From contig CP074381.1 in assembly GCA_022041995.1 (NCBI GenBank), positions 2,976,001 to 3,040,000 on the forward strand: a stretch of DNA of 64,000 nt, in the 5' to 3' direction. The stretch comes from Cupriavidus necator (GTDB taxonomy: Bacteria > Pseudomonadota > Gammaproteobacteria > Burkholderiales > Burkholderiaceae). The position numbers were made by a program, and so were the translations under genes. The notes beneath the pieces were generated by a model that did no database searches, was not told where the DNA came from, and was given only the letters and a program-made list of their open reading frames with translations. How positions within the stretch are numbered: the first letter of the stretch is position 1; each line of letters starts with the position of its first letter. Positions 62,145 through 64,000 of the stretch are shown in pieces.

Positions 62145-64000
62145 TCAGCGCGCGCGCGTGGAGATCTGCACCAAGTCCGCGCTGATGCGGTCCCGCCCAT
62201 AGGTGCGTGCCATCTGCGCCAGCGGCTTTTCCAGTGCCTTCAGATAGTCCTTGTGCAACTCGACGTCTGCGCGCAGGCCCTCGAACAGCGGCGCGGGCGT
62301 GGTCAGCAACACCACCAGCTCGGTGCCGAAAGGCCGGGAGATGATCCAGTCGCCACCGTCGCCAACCGTGGCACCATGGCCGGGCGGCGCCTGGTGGGCG
62401 GGCACGCGCGCACTCGGCACCATGTGCGCCACCTTGCCATCGGCCGCGAAGTAATCGACATAAACATAAGAGTCGCGCGCCGGCGTGCGCAGATCCAGCA
62501 CCAGTGGTGAACCCTCGGTCAGCTGCGTGCCCTGGCCGCGTAGCCGCAGCGATGAAGCCGTGCCACCCTCGCGGTGGCCCGACCAGTATGGCGCGATCAG
62601 GGTGGCCACGTCGCATTTGTCGGCAGCCAGCGGCTGGGTGTCGATCGACACGCCCTTCAGCGCCTTGACGCCCGGCAACGCGCTGAGCTGCTCGCGCAGC
62701 CGCGCGGCACCCACGCTCTCGGCCAGGAAGCCGCGAACGCGCAACGTCTGCGCCTGCTGGGTGGCGGTCAGCAGCGAGCACGGCACACCGGCCAGCATCT
62801 TCGTGACGTCGGCCATCGACAGCACTGCCGGACGGGCAGGCGGTGCGGGCGGGGTGACCGGCGCCGCCGGCACAGGCGCAGCCGGGGCCTCCACGCGCGC
62901 GTCGCCAGCCGGCGCTGCGGCCTGGCGCTGCGAATGCCACGCGTAGTAGCCGATCGCCGACACGCCCGCCAGCACGGCCAGCACGGCCAGCACGCCGCCG
63001 GCCAGCAGCGGCGAGGGGCGCCGCGTGGACACCACCGGCACCGCGCTCATGCCATGCAGGAAGCGCGCGACGGTGGGGGTGCGCGTTTCGCGGTCGAGCG
63101 ATAGCGACTCACGCAGGGTCTTCCATTGCGTGCGGCTCAACTGCGGCGGCTGCGCCGGCTTGAGCCCGGCGTCGCGCGCCTGGTTGGCCGAGAGCCGCTG
63201 GTACGGATGCTTGCCGGTCAGCAATTCATAAGTCACGCAGGCCAGCGCAAAGATGTCGTCGCGCGGGTCGGGCTCGCAATGGTCGAACATCTCCGGGCTG
63301 GCGTAGGCCGGCGTCATGCCACCCAGCGAGCCGGGATCGAACACCGTCCGGTCGGATTCGTCGGCCGGCGGCAGGAAGCCGCGCGCAATGCCGAAGTCGA
63401 TCACCTTGACCTCACCGTCGGCGGTCAGGAAGACGTTGGCAGGCTTGAAGTCGCAGTGCACGAAGCCGCGCTCGTGCGCGTACGCCAGCGCATTGCCCAT
63501 GCCGTTGATGATCGGCATGGCACGCGCCATCGGCATGCCGGTGAAGCCCGGGGCCTTGAGCACATGGTTGAGCGACGAGCCTGACAGGTATTCCATGGTC
63601 AGGAAGACCACCGGCCCGTCGCGGTCGAAGTCATAGACGGTGACGATGTTCCGGTGCGCCAGCGTCTGCGCCTTGCGCGCCTCGCGCTGCAGCGCCATCA
63701 GCGACTTGGGGTGCCCGCTGAACTGCAGGTTCAGCACCTTGATGGCGATATAGGGCTTGCGGTCCGAGGCCTCCAGCTTGCGCAGGTCGAGCGCCTTGTA
63801 GACCGTGCCCATGCCGCCCACGCCCAGGCATTCTTCCAGCACGAAGCGGCCGTTCAGCGTATCGCCCACGCCCTTGGTATGCGCCGCCTGCGGCAGCGTG
63901 CCCGGCTCGGGCGAGGTCGCATACAGCGAGCCCGTCTGCGTGCCGGCCAGGCGCGTGGCTTCGGTGGCGCCGTCGTACTGCGTGGCGCCGCGGCGCTCGA
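62145..64000 (-). CDS. Membrane Ser/Thr protein kinase (PpkA-like), 5' end beyond window
   Basis: The kinase frame is open to the right edge with no start, so the N-terminus is missing; numbers here count from GTG 63869. Kinase domain 8-265: P-loop LGVGGMGTVYKA, Lys44 in IAIK, HCDFKPAN catalytic loop (HRD Arg is Cys), DFG 158-160, activation segment with SDRTVFDP (Thr175). One membrane helix (about 285-307), an Ala/Pro linker and a periplasmic DUF4384-like domain (about 415-505) follow. 43 more residues lie before the GTG. It probably phosphorylates the FHA protein and is opposed by the PP2C enzyme at 47.5 kb. Confidence 0.92.
   Translation of the reverse strand, partial: ERRGATQYDGATEATRLAGTQTGSLYATSPEPGTLPQAAHTKGVGDTLNGRFVLEECLGVGGMGTVYKALDLRKLEASDRKPYIAIKVLNLQFSGHPKSLMALQREARKAQTLAHRNIVTVYDFDRDGPVVFLTMEYLSGSSLNHVLKAPGFTGMPMARAMPIINGMGNALAYAHERGFVHCDFKPANVFLTADGEVKVIDFGIARGFLPPADESDRTVFDPGSLGGMTPAYASPEMFDHCEPDPRDDIFALACVTYELLTGKHPYQRLSANQARDAGLKPAQPPQLSRTQWKTLRESLSLDRETRTPTVARFLHGMSAVPVVSTRRPSPLLAGGVLAVLAVLAGVSAIGYYAWHSQRQAAAPAGDARVEAPAAPVPAAPVTPPAPPARPAVLSMADVTKMLAGVPCSLLTATQQAQTLRVRGFLAESVGAARLREQLSALPGVKALKGVSIDTQPLAADKCDVATLIAPYWSGHREGGTASSLRLRGQGTQLTEGSPLVLDLRTPARDSYVYVDYFAADGKVAHMVPSARVPAHQAPPGHGATVGDGGDWIISRPFGTELVVLLTTPAPLFEGLRADVELHKDYLKALEKPLAQMARTYGRDRISADLVQISTRAR

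Overview
The window is high-GC proteobacterial chromosome with the gene content of a beta-proteobacterium of the Burkholderiales, most likely Cupriavidus or a close relative. Support comes from the prpC/acnA pair, a DUF2863 protein, ParC/ParE and HtpG with Burkholderiales-like sequences, many MocR, DMT and LysE genes, and uniform GC-rich codon use. The genus is an inference; no rRNA is present.

Layout. 0-6.4 kb: end of prpC, a secreted MliC-like protein, acnA, a small membrane protein and a DUF2863 gene. 6.4-18.6 kb: a TrmB-like methyltransferase, an orphan peptide-binding protein, a spermidine-synthase-like protein, a TPR membrane protein, a Cds1-like PLP enzyme, a complete IS630-type element, an HPr-like protein without the phospho-acceptor His, a frameshifted spermidine-synthase-like gene, a YoaK protein, UspA, a hypoxanthine-DNA glycosylase and htpG. 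18.8-26.9 kb: a MocR regulator divergent from a run of small metabolic and export genes (VOC, AlaX, LysE, DMT, RidA, cupin, aminotransferase, GST), then a frameshifted LysE gene. 27.3-42.7 kb: lactate permease, an ABC exporter, parC, a lytic transglycosylase, parE, an MFS transporter, uup, benE and an SMR transporter. 42.7-46 kb: a small accessory patch with an antitoxin remnant, two small hypothetical genes, a polysaccharide deacetylase, a glycosyltransferase and tRNA-Arg(CCT).

46-64 kb is the most unusual part. An overlapping operon encodes a double-FHA membrane protein, an HlyD adaptor, a parvulin, an ABC exporter with two cNMP-binding domains and an intact C39 (double-glycine) peptidase, and a sigma54 activator. 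It is bracketed by a PP2C phosphatase, an outer-membrane NodT-type factor, two DUF4399 proteins, a SUMF1-fold protein without catalytic Cys and a Ser/Thr kinase that runs off the right edge. Between the phosphatase and an LRAT-fold enzyme lies a short gene for a double-glycine-leader peptide with a consensus -24/-12 promoter. I read this as a type I secretion/maturation system for a small peptide, controlled by sigma54 and by a kinase/phosphatase/FHA circuit like the PpkA-PppA-Fha-TagR pathway of type VI secretion. No T6SS structural gene is present in the window.

Four genes (13.8, 26.7, 47.2 and 53.9 kb) each appear to lack exactly one base in a C or G run. All four become full-length with one base restored, so sequencing or assembly errors are at least as likely as true pseudogenes.
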